A stretch of 64,000 nt of DNA from Bimuria novae-zelandiae CBS 107.79 (GCA_010015655.1 ML976723.1:184347-248346), one strand, 5' to 3'; shown: positions 32,481 to 45,234, counted from the first letter of the stretch. Notes: generated by a model from the letters alone, not told the origin. Numbers and translations: made by a program.

Positions 32481-35020
32481 ACTTTCTAAAGATGGACAAC
32501 AACCCCGACGCTGGTGTTAGGATGGTGGATGGACGCCTGTCCGTAGACGGAGAGTAAGTAGTTTTATACTACATCACGGCGTACAAGATAGTGTGTGGAG
32601 ACTGCTTGCCTTACTGACTAGTGGGGGGCTTGCGGGAGGAAGTTGCCAGGGTAGTGGGGCGAGGGGCCATGAACGGAGCACCTGACGACTATTCTTGGAG
32701 AGAAATTGATCGCCTAGTTGGTCAAGATGCCCTCTGGGGTGAATTAGCGACAGTTGGTGACGTTGAAAACTTGCAAAGTCACTTGCAACACCGATTACAA
32801 CATTCTAGAAGACATGGAATAGTCGGATAGGCTGCCTCCAACAGCAGCGCAGCCTTTCACCGATGCCGTGACACTATGGCGCATAGCGGTATAGCGGTAC
32901 CTGCACATGGCGGCGGCATGGCGTGAACGTTGGCGCTTTTCAAGGTCCAAGATTGCATGCATATAAGCGCTACCGGCAATAGGAAGCAGCTATGCTGCAA
33001 CTCAACGGTATTCAACTAGGACCAGGATGTGGAAGTTGACGACATGCCGGTTCTGTCCATGCAGGAATATGCACTTCGGGAGCGAAAGCGCCACATGAGC
33101 AGAATAGGCTTTCTGGACCCGGCGTTGATGTCGAAACCTCGTATTTGCACCATCATGAACGACCCAACCATGTAGTGTCATGGTAAGCAGAATATCCAGG
33201 ATACGAATGTTGTTCAGCCTCTGCAACAACAAACCCCGGAAACTGTACTGGGGGCGTAACCGCTCGATCTGCAGCGCCTAGCAGTGTTCAGTGCAAGGTC
33301 CCGCAGCAGATCAAATTGAAGGCATCCAAGGCTGTGTTCAGGAGCACACTCGTGACTTGGAGAGTACTGCGCTGCGAGGATCCACTCGTATGTGGTCAGC
33401 TTCGTGCCGCACCCTGTAGAGCAACAAGCGCCTGCAGCATTTCCAGAAACCGTAGAGTACCCTCTTCCGTGGGAAAATGACCGACAGGGGCGCAAGCTGC
33501 AGGAGCGGCTGGGGCATGTCGATCTGCTCACCCGGCTCGGCGCAGAGCTTCACGATCCTCGTGATGGTGTTGAGAAGTTACGGTGAGGCGAGGTGGTGGT
33601 GCGAGCTCCTCTAGCTTTCTCTAGCTTTCCAGATGTCTGGTTTGGGCTCTCGTGCTGCTGAGCACGAACGAGCGTAAGCTGGCCGTAAAGTCGGTCGAGC
33701 TGTGCTACGCATCTCGCTGAGTATTGGGTCGTCTAGCTTCAGCTCCTAGCTTAAGTTCAAGTTCAACATCGGTATCTCAGCCGTTTAATTGAGCTGGCGA
33801 CCTCGCCTTTGCCACCCACCGTCGGACTCTGTGTCGTCCACGACTGTTCTCGCCGCACCGCGGAGTACTGCGGCTGTAAAGAGAAGGAGGTCTGCAAGAT
33901 GCGTAGTGTTTGCATCAACCCAATTCTTCAGTGTTAGAAAGGTAGCCAAGGAGAAACACGACCGTTCCAGGTTGCATCGCTCCAACGCGAGGCATGGCGT
34001 CTGGGGAAGCTTCATCTAGCCTTCACACAAACCCCGAAGGCCAGCCGCCTGCATGCATGGCGCCTTGCCCACTGCACCCCTGCAGCAGATCGCCTCCGCA
34101 AGCGGTAGCTAATATGCACACGCATGCGCATGCATGCATCGCGTGAGCGTTTACATAGGCATTACCTTCTCGTACCAGCAACTCTGCAAGCTCCTTCCTG
34201 TTCAAAAGCCTCTCCCGCATTCAAGTTTTTCGAAGGCCGGGCGGTGACATGTCAATGAGCAATTCCAGCCGCCGTGTGCCGAGCAAAGCCTACGCGCTGG
34301 CGCCAACATTGGGGTCGTGAAACCAAAGGAAGAGGCAGTGTCCAACGTCACCGGGACGAATTCCACGACTCGAGCACCATCCAACGATCTGCTCGCTTCC
34401 GATTTCGAAGTTAAGCGCACCCCTCGGGTGAAGCTGAGGGAGCACTGAACAATCGAGCATCGCACCGCCACGTGCACATCGTCTCGTCGCTTGTTGTACA
34501 TTCTGTAGCACTGCACTAGATAGCGATCACAGGATAAGAACATCACCTGGACATTGCATACTTTGTGATCGTTATTGAAGTAAGCTGCAGTTACGTACAG
34601 AGCACTACGGCTGCGAGCAAATTTCGTACAGCGAATAAACGTAATCCAAGAATGCGGCAAGAAACATGCCAAAGAGCAGAAATTTTCGCAAGGACAGACA
34701 GTGTAGTAGCCCAGCGTGTACAACTCCGTGTCGAAACGCCATGCGACCCATACCACGAACGAGAAAGGCGCCACGCCGTAATGACAAAATCGATCAGCTG
34801 CTGAAGAGGAACTGATAAAGCGGGGTATCCAAGAGCTAAAACCGACAGGAAGAGGGAGCAGAGACAAGGCAAACAAACCAAAATCAAGAGCCAAGCATCA
34901 AACCAACGACGCAAAGGGTATCGGACACCAATCAAAAGATCCCCTTGCCGTCATGTGTGTAGGAATCTCGGGCGTGACACAGCCAAGTGTAGCGCCGTGT
35001 TCCATGGACGCGTCGACGGG
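32481..35020. other. Long gene-poor intergenic region
   Basis: 2.5 kb between the glutaminase promoter and the 3' end of the kinase gene. Frames up to 230 codons occur on the minus strand (34202-34894), but they lack family features and lie where the kinase 3' untranslated region is expected. No repeat or RNA gene recognised. Confidence 0.55.
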
Positions 35021-36901
35021 TTAGGAATCCGCGATCCAGGGTCGGGAGACTACTTCGTAAAGTTTCGAGCAACCGGCCAGCCAGTGGCATTCGAGGATAT
35101 CGTGGACGGTCCAGCGCTTCTCGGGGTCCAGCTCCAGGCACCCTTTGACCAAAGCAATCGCATCCTCAGCATCACCCTCCTGCAGCGCCTCTGCATTTCG
35201 AACGGCGTCAAGATCGTACTCGCCCTTCTGGATTTTCGCGGCTGTTCGGGCATCCAAGCCTTCGTTGAATGGCAGAGAAGCAGTAAGGAGCGCATACACC
35301 ACGACTCCAAAGGCCCACACATCAGCTGCAGGGGAAAAGATGGGCACGCCGGCGGTGAACAGCTCTGGGGCAGCATACTGCAGACTGCCTGCAATGCATG
35401 TGCTGGTACCAGAAGGGCCGATGTTGTCGTTTGTGCCAATCGACTGCGGTTCAGGGCTGTCGCGTTGGTCGCTGACAATGAAGTCTGCCATGCCAAAGTC
35501 GCACAGCAGCACATCACCGCCTTCAGTCTCGGCTTGTGGTCCAGTCATGTCCACGAGGCAGTTTTCCAGCTTGATGTCGCGGTGTACGACCTGCACATCA
35601 TTGTGGAGATAGCGCATCGCCGAGGCAATCTGGTATGTATAGCGCTTTGCCAGATTCTGCGGAAGACCGTTCTTCTTGTTTTTGCGCAGATCGCGTACCA
35701 GGTCGAAGAGTGTGCCTCCCTTGTTTAGCTTGGTGATACAAAAGGTCGCGAAGTCGGTAGTATACACTCGCATAAGAGGAAGGATATAAGGATGCCGTAA
35801 GAAACGCCAAATCTCGACCTCATGATCGAACTGAGTCTGTATCTGATCATTCTCTAGCTCGGACTTGTCCTGCACTTGCTTGCGGACGATCTTGACCGCG
35901 TGAGTCTCCCTCGTGCCGTTCACGATCGTCATGACCTCCTTCACTAAACTGAAGCCGCCCCAACCGATCTGCTTTCCGATAATATATTCACCGTCGTAGC
36001 CTATTCCTTGGCCTTCGTCGTCTGGCTCGGGTGCCTTGAGAGGGTGCTGGCTTTTGTATCCGGCCAAGAACGATGCAGCCGGGGACATGGACGATAGCGA
36101 ACGGCCAGTACGAGTCGAAGTGCGGCGACTTCCGCGTCGCAAGATGCTATCATTCTCTCCCACATGATAACTCTTAGACCGTGGCGGGCTGATCCTCTGC
36201 TTGGGTTGTGGCATCTGCGGGAACTCTACCGCTGAACTAACAGGGAGCGGAGACAAGAGAAACTCGGAGGGTGCATCTTGAGGCGTACGCACTTCGTCCG
36301 GAGGCGAAGCTGTTGCCTCCGAAGTCAGGGATGCCACGTTGTCGATGCATTCTGGGTCGGCGGCCATCTCGTCGACGGTAGTCTGGAGCAGGGGGTATCT
36401 CAAAGTGTTTGGCTGGCGCTGTAGACGCCTCGGTTGACGCATCTGCATCTGGAGGTAGTCCTGCTCGGTTGACCCATCGCTGTCAAAGCTGTGCGGCGGG
36501 GCGTTCGACCTGGGCAAGGGAACATCAATCGCATGGCGGTTGCCGCTGTCAAGGGTGACTTGGTCATTGAAGCTTATAGACTTCCCTCGCTGACGGAATT
36601 GCGCTTCGATGTCGTCTCCCTCGCTGTCGCTGCTGCTGGTGATGGCCACGGGGGTGTCTACGTAATGTGCATGGCTGTTCTGCCCACTGCGCCTTATGGG
36701 GATGGCCTGCACCGGGTGCTGCCCTTCGGCTTCGGCGAGCCCTGCGGCCTGCTGTGACTCCGCGAAGCCATGCTGGGGGTCATCGCGGGGTATCGAGGCG
36801 AAGGTGGACGGAGCGGGCTTGGACGGCGTCGAGGTATCGATTCTGAGTTTCTGGAAACTGTGTGAGGATCCCGAAATTGGGGCCATGTAATCGGCAAGCA
36901 A
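35021..36901 (-). CDS. Serine/threonine protein kinase with long disordered N-terminus
   Basis: A single exon encodes 626 residues. Residues 1-300 are Ser/Pro-rich and look disordered. The kinase domain spans about 305-612: glycine loop GKQIGWGGFSLV (309-320), catalytic Lys337 in HAVKIV, HRDIKLEN (440-447), DFG at 468-470 and the APE motif at 511-513 (AAPELF). All catalytic residues are present, so it should be active. GWGGFS is an unusual glycine loop. The layout resembles fungal CAMK-like kinases of the Nnk1/Prr type, but I cannot name an orthologue. Met6 (MAPISGS) is an alternative start. Confidence 0.9.
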   Translation of the reverse strand: MLADYMAPISGSSHSFQKLRIDTSTPSKPAPSTFASIPRDDPQHGFAESQQAAGLAEAEGQHPVQAIPIRRSGQNSHAHYVDTPVAITSSSDSEGDDIEAQFRQRGKSISFNDQVTLDSGNRHAIDVPLPRSNAPPHSFDSDGSTEQDYLQMQMRQPRRLQRQPNTLRYPLLQTTVDEMAADPECIDNVASLTSEATASPPDEVRTPQDAPSEFLLSPLPVSSAVEFPQMPQPKQRISPPRSKSYHVGENDSILRRGSRRTSTRTGRSLSSMSPAASFLAGYKSQHPLKAPEPDDEGQGIGYDGEYIIGKQIGWGGFSLVKEVMTIVNGTRETHAVKIVRKQVQDKSELENDQIQTQFDHEVEIWRFLRHPYILPLMRVYTTDFATFCITKLNKGGTLFDLVRDLRKNKKNGLPQNLAKRYTYQIASAMRYLHNDVQVVHRDIKLENCLVDMTGPQAETEGGDVLLCDFGMADFIVSDQRDSPEPQSIGTNDNIGPSGTSTCIAGSLQYAAPELFTAGVPIFSPAADVWAFGVVVYALLTASLPFNEGLDARTAAKIQKGEYDLDAVRNAEALQEGDAEDAIALVKGCLELDPEKRWTVHDILECHWLAGCSKLYEVVSRPWIADS

Positions 36902-38189
36902 GTTTCACTGTGGGTGCAGACCTCGGGTGCGCGGCGAATACCTAATATACAGCGCGCGCGGGGTGGGGTGGAGGTGAGGCTGGCGGGTGCGAGGGTAATG
37001 TTCGATGGTAATGGAATCGCCTCTGTGCGACTAGCGGAGCTGCGACAGTTAAAGTGTGTCGCCGCGCGGGCGAGCGACGGGGCGCTCGGCGGCACTGACT
37101 GCGGGCTGTGAAAGCTGCGACTTCACAAAGGTGCGCGTTGGGTGGTAACGAGAATGGAAAGCGACTGATGCTAGCGAGCGGTGCAGTCAATCGAAGGAGG
37201 CTGGCTTCTTTCAAGAGAGAGAGGCGTGTGCCCGTTTTTACGAAATCCCACGCCGGAAAGCGCCGGGGACGACATCCGTCTTAGCGGGTACACGTGAGCC
37301 ATGGACCACCACGATTTGGCTCATTACTTAGCAGTCTCTGCACCTATCGCAGGCAGACGCTGGTAAGCTCGAGACGTGGGAGGACGTAGGCGGCGGGGTC
37401 AATCATCTTGGGGTGATGCAAGCGTGCACCTGTGGCCGTGAAGATCGAAGTGGCCACGCGCGAGATGGCGCAGAGAACAGCCAGACGTGACTTGGATATC
37501 TATTGTACCTCGAATATGGGTGACGCAAAACTAAGGCGTGGTATATGAGGGATGCTGCCTCCCATGCATGCGATAGTGGGGAGTTCAGACGGCCAGTACA
37601 GCATGCAGGGCAAACTAGATCGGCCCGCTCGACCGCCGCAGTGCGGAGCGAGTAGCGATGAAACACGACTCTCGCATATGGAGAAGATGGGCCTTTGCAG
37701 CGAAGAAAGCCCCGAGTCGAGTCGGTCCATGACGTCGCTTGTTGCTCTGCAGCAACAGGTTCACGCGGACAGACGTGGGACTGTAGGGAAGATAGCTCCT
37801 CTAGCGCGCGGGCACATTGAAGCTCAACGACACAGCTCAGGAGGCCGATTTCCGCAGCGCAGGCTGTACCCGGAGCGCGACTTGTTGGTGACGAACGTTT
37901 TGAAGCTCGCCCATCGGGTCGGCGCTGTTGTGAAAAACGAGGCGAGTAGAGGCTTCCGTCTCATGTACATGCGCGCGCCTGCTATGCTCGAAGCGGCTTA
38001 GGCCTTCAACTCTTGTTTAGCAGCCGTATCGCAGAACGGTAGCAACACCTCAGTGCACCCGCCATCTCCTCCTCCAGGGCCAGACAGCGTGCGAAGACGT
38101 CGGCGTCGCTACATGCCCGCTGAGCTCCCTGTCCCAGCCATATCGCCCGCCCGACATCCGCTGGCCGCCCTGCTGTGACGCTGCCCGCC
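36902..38189. other. Divergent promoter region of the kinase and VAC8 genes
   Basis: 1.29 kb between start codons, GC-rich near the kinase. Frames of up to 149 codons (37552-38001) have no recognisable features. No element assigned. Confidence 0.5.
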
Positions 38190-40215
38190 ATGGGGCTGTC
38201 CAGCTTCGCTTCCAAGCTCTTCGCGACCTGCTGCGGCGGTAAGCTCCCTGCCCCCGCTCGCAAAGGGGCACCCTTCATCGCCCAGCTCGCCCAGCATCAC
38301 TGACTATGTTCCCCCAGGGCGCTCGAAAGACAGCGTATACGATCCAGTGCTGGCAGACAGCGAGCGGGAAGCTGTCGCCGACCTGCTGGGCTTCTTGGAG
38401 AACGTCAGTCCGCCAGCCGTCGCGTCCCACAGCCCATGTTGACTTGCTGCAGCGAGCCGAAACCGATTTTTTCTCTGGAGACCCTCTCCACGCATTAAGT
38501 ACCCTTGTATATTCAGACAACATCGATTTGCAAAGATCGGCGAGCTTGACCTTCGCCGAGATCACAGAAAGAGGTACCTCTCTCTGCCCGCTACCCCACG
38601 CACGGCTGGCGCTAACCACAGCATTGGTAGATGTCAGAGAAGTCGACCGCGATACTCTCGAGCCCATTCTGTTCCTCCTGCAGAATCCAGACATCGAGGT
38701 ACAGCGTGCCGCAAGCGCTGCGCTAGGTAACCTCGCCGTCAACAGTACGTCTGCGGCACGCGAATCACAATACATCTGCTGATAGTAGTCAGCCGAAAAC
38801 AAGGTCGCCATCGTGGCACTTGGAGGGTTGGCGCCGTTGATCAAGCAGATGAACTCGCCCAACGTCGAGGTGCAATGCAACGCCGTCGGGTGCATCACGA
38901 ACCTCGCGACGCACGAAGACAACAAGTCGAAGATCGCACGATCCGGTGCTTTGCAACCGCTCACCAGACTTGCTAAATCCAAGGACATGCGCGTGCAGCG
39001 GAATGCGACTGGCGCGTTGCTCAACATGACACACTCAGGTACGCAACAAGCGAACAATGAACTCAACATGTGCTGATAACAGTTCAGACGACAACAGACA
39101 GCAATTGGTCAATGCGGGTGCTATCCCTGTTCTTGTGCAGCTCCTCAACTCCTCGGATGTTGACGTCCAATACTACTGCACCACGGCTCTCAGCAACATT
39201 GCCGTTGATGGCAGCAACCGTGCAAAACTCGCCCAAACCGAAGGACGCCTCGTGCAGTCTTTGGTTCATCTCATGGAGTCTTCGTCTCCCAAAGTCCAGT
39301 GCCAGGCCGCATTGGCACTTCGAAATCTCGCATCCGACGAGCGCTACCAACTCGATATAGTGCGCGCTCGAGGCCTGCCATCCCTTTTACGACTTTTGCA
39401 ATCATCATATCTCCCACTTATTCTCTCAGCCGTTGCATGTATACGAAACATATCCATTCACCCCGCAAACGAATCCCCCATCATCGACGCTGGCTTTCTG
39501 AGACCGCTTGTCGACTTGCTTGGTTCAACCGACAACGACGAGATCCAGTGCCATGCCATTTCCACACTTCGTAACCTCGCGGCCAGCTCAGACAAGAACA
39601 AGCAGCTAGTTCTCGAAGCCGGCGCTGTTCAGAAGTGCAAACAACTTGTGCTCAACGTCCGCCTCGCTGTCCAGTCCGAAATGACGGCAGCGATTGCGGT
39701 CCTTGCTTTGAGCGAAGAGCTCAAGCCGCACCTTCTCAGCCTTGGTGTTTTTGACGTACTGATACCCCTTACGGAATCCGATAGTATCGAGGTTCAAGGA
39801 AACAGTGCTGCTGCATTGGGAAACCTATCGTCCAAAGGTAAGCATACACTCAGAAAACTATTGAAACATGATCTAATCCATCACAGTGGGCGATTACACC
39901 ATATTCATCCAAAATTGGACCCAACCGGAGGGTGGTATCCACGGATATCTCCGCCGCTTCCTCGCAAGCGGGGATCCCACGTTCCAGCACATTGCCATAT
40001 GGACTTTACTTCAACTGCTAGAATCTGAGGACGCCCGATTACTGGAACTCATCTCCAAGTCGAATGACATCGTACGCATGGTTACCGACATATCCGAGCG
40101 TGCCATTGAGTCCGACGAGGAGGACAATGAAGACGGCGAAGGCGAAGTCGTCAGTCTTGCGCGACGCTGCCTTGAGATTCTGGGTAAAACACCAAAAACC
40201 CTCATGGAGGGCTAA
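38190..40215 (+). CDS. VAC8: Vacuolar armadillo-repeat protein Vac8
   Basis: Seven exons (38190-38238, 38318-38403, 38453-38573, 38631-38744, 38793-39038, 39088-39837, 39887-40215) encode 564 residues, close to known Vac8. Gly2 in MGLSSFASK fits N-myristoylation. Cys14 and Cys15 (ATCCGG) are candidate palmitoylation sites, further in than in yeast. About eleven armadillo repeats follow, such as [34 protein letters not shown] and [17 protein letters not shown]. The C-terminus is acidic ([13 protein letters not shown]) before the last helix. Vac8 coats the vacuole membrane and serves in vacuole inheritance, fusion, nucleus-vacuole junctions and autophagy. The small first exon holds the whole lipidation signal. 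Confidence 0.96.
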
Positions 40216-40857
40216 TGTTCTGGATCGCCTCAATATACCCCTTCGATGTTTTTGTTCCTGACTCTCGTTTGATGTTTCTGTTAATGCGGCTTCTCTCTCG
40301 GCAGTTGTTGTTTCTATACCTCCCTATGAGGATGGATGGGCGGCGTTTCTGGAGCAAATGTTCAACATTCATAGCGAGCATGGGCGGAGCTAGGTATCTT
40401 TATTGTTTCTGGCATACCAAGGTCACGTTGTATCTTGGCTGGGATGGGCGCTCTTGCCGTGCAAAGATTGTAATCATTAGTTTGGATGATGCATAGACTG
40501 GGTTCGCATCCGGGCAGGGTTGTTGTGAGTGGTAGATTAGGAATGAGTCATGTTTCGCCTTCTAGGCATTGGACGAGTTTGTTCCCTGTCACACGTAGTG
40601 AATCCAATTGGTGTATGCATGTGCACATGGAATGGAAGTTCTGTGCAGAAACAAACGTTTACATGTGAGGAGGAGAACGCTTTGGTCACTCACCCCGCAA
40701 TTGTAGCAGGGGGACTCGAGCTTAAGCCTCGTCGGAGGCTCGAGGCAAGATTAAGCGAGCCGATATCGATAAGAAGCTTGTGTGCATTTTCTAGACACGG
40801 GAAACTTTTGAATCGAGTTACTAGTCACACGCTTGCCTTACTCACCAAACCCATACA
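40216..40857. other. Intergenic region between VAC8 and RPC4
   Basis: 642 bp holding the VAC8 3' end and the RPC4 promoter. Nothing further recognised. Confidence 0.55.
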
Positions 40858-42805
40858 ATGCCACCGAAAGCTACACCACCGAGAGGGCGCGGGCGTGGGC
40901 GTGGACGAGGAACCGGTCGAGGAGGTGCAGCATCAATGAGACCTGCGACAAACTCGCCTGCCCCGCCGCAGCAAGCCGACGCCCAAGCTGGAGAAGAGAC
41001 TGGGGCTGCTGCGGCCACCGAACCAGCAGTAATCCCAGACCCTGCAGCGCTGCCAAAGATAGAGGATGGTGCCAATGCAGACCAAGCTGTAGCTGCGACA
41101 GTCGAGGCATCCTCCGCAGACCCGTTGTAAGTTTCCTTGACCAGCGTATCCAAAGCGCATGCCGTTGACGTGTCGAAGATCAGTCGCATCAACGCCCGCA
41201 CCGGCACCAGAATCCTCCGCACCGCCGGGCGGCCGGTTGGCTAGTGTGAAGAGCGTGGGGCCACCGTCACGATCTGCATCACCGGCCGTCCGACGCGGCG
41301 CATCCAGTCGAGGGAAGAAACCTATACTCTTGCCCACCAACGCTAGCCGAAGAAGCAAGGAAGAGCGCGAGGCTCGGAATCTTACAGATCTCCAGCGCGA
41401 GCGGGAGCGCAACAAAGAGCGCGATGCTTTGGCTGCAAAGAAGCAGAAGGCACTCGAGGCAGCGGAGCGGCGTGAGAAGGCGAGGAGCGAGGGTAGAGGC
41501 AGGGGTGGCCACAGTGGTATTTCCGCCTTCTTCGGGGGGCATAGACCAGGTGAGGAGCGCACTGTAATATGCAAATTCGGCCTGTACTGACGATGCACAG
41601 ACAAGACTAGAGCAAGTACGAGCGGTTACGGCGGTGGGTCAGGCTCGCGAGAGATTCGAGTGAAGAACGAGGACGGCGACGCAGGGCCCAGTGTCAAGAA
41701 AGAACGAGGCGGTCACATGTCGTCAGACGATGAAGACCAAGACGCAGAATTCCCGAGGAAGAACATCGACTTCATCGAGCTGTCATCGGACGAGAACGAA
41801 CCCGAACCGGCACCCAGGGTACAGGCACACCTGCCAATCCGCATTGGGAGGAAACCCCACAAGACGAAGGAATTTGGCATCAACACGGATGCCAGTATAG
41901 ACGCCTCTATGCCTCCGGCTGATGCAACCAGCGGTTCGGCAGCCGAGACCTCACACAAAGGAAAGGGCAAAGCAAAGGACCTAGAGATCACAGGCGAAAG
42001 GAAGTCGTATGTAGGCATGTGGCAAGATTCAGACAGCGGGGGTGACGCCAACGTCAAAGCAGAACCGATTTCTAGTGACGATGAATCGGCGCAGAGAGAG
42101 CAGGTTGGCATCAGTGACGCACCGGTCAAGGTCGAACAATCACCGGAAAGGGAACGAAAGCCAAAGGTGCTCAGCAAGACCATTCCGAACTTCCAGACCG
42201 AAGAAGAGCGTCAGGAATGGGAACGTATCCAATACAACCTGGTCGGTATGCGGACAGAATTGGGTCCCCCAGAGGAGGTTGTCGAGGCGGTTGACGCATC
42301 TGGCGATGTATCCATGATCGACGCCGTCGCCAACGCCAGCAAACCAAGTGCGCGCGACGACCATACCTACCTCTTTCAACTCCCACCGATCATGCCAGAG
42401 CTTCTGGAACCTGGGCAAGCCAAGATCAAGAAGGAACCATCTGACACGCAGCCCGAGCCGGCAGGAGCAGCAGCACCCCCGGCAGCGAACGGTCAACCGG
42501 TGATCAAGAAAGAAGATGAGTTCTCTGACCCACGAGGAAATACAGGCACAGGTGCGCGGTTCGCTAGCGGGCGTGTGGGCAAACTACGCGTGCACAAGTC
42601 TGGACGGACCACACTTGACTGGGGCGGTACCAGCTACGAGGTTGGTCCAGGCAATCCATCATCGTTCTTGCAGGAAGTAGTGTCTTTGGAAACCATACCA
42701 GAGAACAAACGCGTGGTGCCGGAAGATGCTGGCGAGGCCCTGTCATTTGGACGCATCAAGGAGAAATTCGTCGTTACCCCCAATTTCTCACAGCTACTGC
42801 GGTGA
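40858..42805 (+). CDS. RPC53: RNA polymerase III subunit RPC4 (C53)
   Basis: Exons 40858-41126, 41179-41549 and 41601-42805 encode 614 residues. The N-terminus has an Arg-Gly tract (RGRGRGRGRGTGRGG), then low-complexity sequence with several acidic VKxE-type motifs that could be SUMO sites. A long coiled basic stretch lies near residues 140-190. The C-terminal RPC4 domain is clear: YLFQLPPIMPELL, then GRVGKLRVHKSGRTTLDWGG and FLQEVVSLE, ending with KEKFVVTPNFSQLL. RPC4 pairs with RPC5 (C37) in the TFIIF-like heterodimer of Pol III, which acts in termination and reinitiation at tRNA and 5S genes. The first acceptor (CGAAG, 41178) was chosen for frame. Confidence 0.93.
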
Positions 42806-43924
42806 TAGCGACGCGCGGGGAAATACATTTGGACACTACAGCGAGCATGGAAAAGGCGTGACACTGGGCGTTCCGTGGCATGGCATTTGGGCTACGCCGG
42901 TCCCGCAAAATTCATAATAACGCGTCTCACGACGCGTCCATCAGCATCGGGCACGAGCACACGCACGCAAGCCACATGCGGTGTAACGCAAGACGATCAC
43001 CCCCTTGGTGGGGCGCCAAGTACATCAGCTCATCGACGACATTTTATCAGATCCGAGATATCCCGAGCTTATGCGAGACGCGTTCACGATGGTAGAAACA
43101 TCGATTTCACGCGTATTGGATCTAGGTAGCTAGGATTTGTCGAATGAATTTGACGAGCTTTTCATAGAAGGATACATGTAGAGGATCCGTGATCGTGACC
43201 ACTTGAGATCCACGGATATCTTGGGTCGTCACAGGCCGTGTATCATTTCTTGATCATGCTTCCGTAACGCGTCTTCAGTAGGAGCACAGTGGAGCTCAGT
43301 GTGACTCGGACTTGCTGCACGTCCCCGGTGTGGGTCACGAATCAAGGCTGGGGGGCGCGTCTGTTGCAAGACGCGTTCACACAAACAGTCCGTGCATTGT
43401 CGCGTGAAGCCGAAGAGCGCAACTTTGAACATGAAATTTTGAGACCATGTGAGGGAAAGCGGAATAAATGTTAGTATCGTTAGAATACCTGCATTTTGTT
43501 CTCTACCTCACCTTTACTACGAGTGCAATTGACTCTAGGCTACAATGCGCGATGTCGAACTGCGATCCACAAAGCCGCCGGCGCTATGACGCAAAGCACG
43601 AGCCGCCCCAACCTTCGCGGACGCCTGCAGGCGCAGTCATGTGATTTCGTTATGGCGCATTTTCCGCGATTTAAGAGAGACGCGCTCCCGCTTTGTCTAC
43701 TACATCCACAGCATCATCAATTTTCTACTCTCGCCACAGCGACTCTTTTATTTGCACGTCCACTTTACTGGAACGCTTGTTTACGCCTACCACACTATTT
43801 TCCACGCCAATGTCTACTATCCACTTGACGCCCTCGAAAATGGTCCGTCGCGCTTCCACCGTCTAACGCAAAGACGCGTTTACTAACGCGTGTATAGGCT
43901 GCGTCCGCCATTGCCACACTCAAG
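42806..43924. other. Intergenic region upstream of RNR2
   Basis: 1.1 kb with eight ACGCGT boxes (see next entry). A 110-codon frame at 43496-43828 has no family features and probably overlaps the RNR2 leader. Confidence 0.6.
42920..43891. promoter_or_regulatory. Cluster of eight MluI cell-cycle boxes (ACGCGT) in the RNR2 promoter
   Basis: ACGCGT occurs at 42920, 42932, 43078, 43109, 43267, 43371, 43874 and 43886. The last pair lies 34-51 bp before the RNR2 start codon. In yeasts this box is bound by MBF (Mbp1-Swi6 or Cdc10 complex) and drives G1/S expression of ribonucleotide reductase genes. Three further copies lie in the RNR2 introns (44149, 44169, 44593). About 0.25 copies per kb would be expected by chance at even base composition. 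Confidence 0.75.
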
Positions 43925-45234
43925 ATGTCTGAGTCGCCAGCAAAGAAGCTCAACTTCAAGTCGACCGCGGACAAGGAGAACGTTTATAAGCCCATTGTCG
44001 GCATACCTGACCTCGCCGACGAGGACGACGCGCCCAAGCAGCTCACAGTGGCACCTACCATCAAGGAGGAAGAGGCTCACGAGCCGCTTCTACAAGAGAA
44101 CCCCCACCGCTTTGTGTTGTTTCCCATCAAGTACCACGATGTAAGTCGACGCGTCATCACCTTTCACCACGCGTCACATCGCATCAAAAGACATCGACGA
44201 CTAACATTTATCTCGACAGGTCTGGCAAATGTACAAGAAAGCCGAAGCTTCCTTCTGGACCGCCGAGGAGATTGATCTGTCCAAGGATCTCCACGACTGG
44301 AACAAGCGCCTGAACGATGACGAGCGCTTCTTCATCTCCCACGTCCTCGCTTTCTTCGCCGCGTCGGACGGCATTGTCAACGAGAACTTGGTCGAGCGTT
44401 TCAGCGGCGAAGTACAGATACCTGAGGCGCGATGCTTCTACGGCTTTCAGATTATGATGGAGAACATTCACTCCGAGACATACTCGCTGTTGATCGACAC
44501 ATACATCAGCGAACCCAAGCAGCGCACATACCTGTTCAACGCCATTGACAACAGTGAGTCTAATCACGATCATTTCACACGGCGCGTGTCTAACGCGTGT
44601 CACAGTTCCCTGCATTCGCAAGAAGGCCGACTGGGCTCTGCGATGGATCTCTGACAAGAACTCCACCTTCGCGACGCGCCTCGTCGCCTTCGCTGCTGTC
44701 GAGGGTATCTTCTTCAGCGGTTCTTTCGCGTCTATTTTCTGGCTCAAGAAGCGTGGCCTGATGCCTGGTCTTACCTTCTCCAACGAGCTCATCTCTCGTG
44801 ACGAGGGTATGCACACCGACTTTGCCTGCCTCCTCTTCTCTCTCCTCAAGACCCGCCCCAGTAAGGAGCTCGTTGAGGACATCATCACTCAAGCCGTGGA
44901 GATCGAGAAGGAGTTCTTGACCGACGCTTTGCCTTGCGCTCTGCTCGGCATGAACGCGACACTCATGTGCCAGTACATTGAGTTCGTCGCCGACCGTCTG
45001 CTGTTGGCCCTCGGCAACACCAAGATCTACCACGCCACCAACCCCTTCGACTTCATGGAGAACATCTCCCTCGCGGGCAAAACCAACTTCTTCGAGAAGC
45101 GCGTCGGCGACTACCAGAAGGCCGGTGTCATGGCCAGCACCAAGAAGCACGACCAGACCAACGGCGTATCCACGCCGGCGGAAGAGGAAAGCAAGAACAT
45201 CTCTGGTGACTTCAACTTTGATGAGGACTTCTAG
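43925..45234 (+). CDS. RNR2: Ribonucleoside-diphosphate reductase small subunit (R2)
   Basis: Exons 43925-44140, 44220-44553 and 44606-45234 encode 392 residues. It is the class Ia R2 subunit, which holds the di-iron site and tyrosyl radical used by R1 to make deoxyribonucleotides. Metal ligands are seen at Asp122 (FFAASDGIV), Glu153 and His156 (ENIHSETYS), and in the later SRDEGMH motif. Tyr160 is the expected radical tyrosine. The C-terminus FNFDEDF is the tail that binds R1. The N-terminus ([19 protein letters not shown]) is short and polar. Both introns contain ACGCGT boxes and the promoter has eight more, which suggests G1/S control. Confidence 0.97.

Noticed and set aside
34202..34894. 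230-codon open frame on the minus strand downstream of the kinase gene
   Set aside because: Composition rich in Cys, Phe, Arg and Ser, no family motif, overlaps other frames, and lies where the kinase 3' untranslated region is expected. It is probably a chance frame.
37552..38001. 149-codon open frame on the plus strand before VAC8
   Set aside because: No domain, signal or splice structure. It lies in the divergent promoter region.
43496..43828. 110-codon open frame upstream of RNR2
   Set aside because: It lies in the RNR2 promoter/leader among the ACGCGT boxes and has no recognisable protein features.
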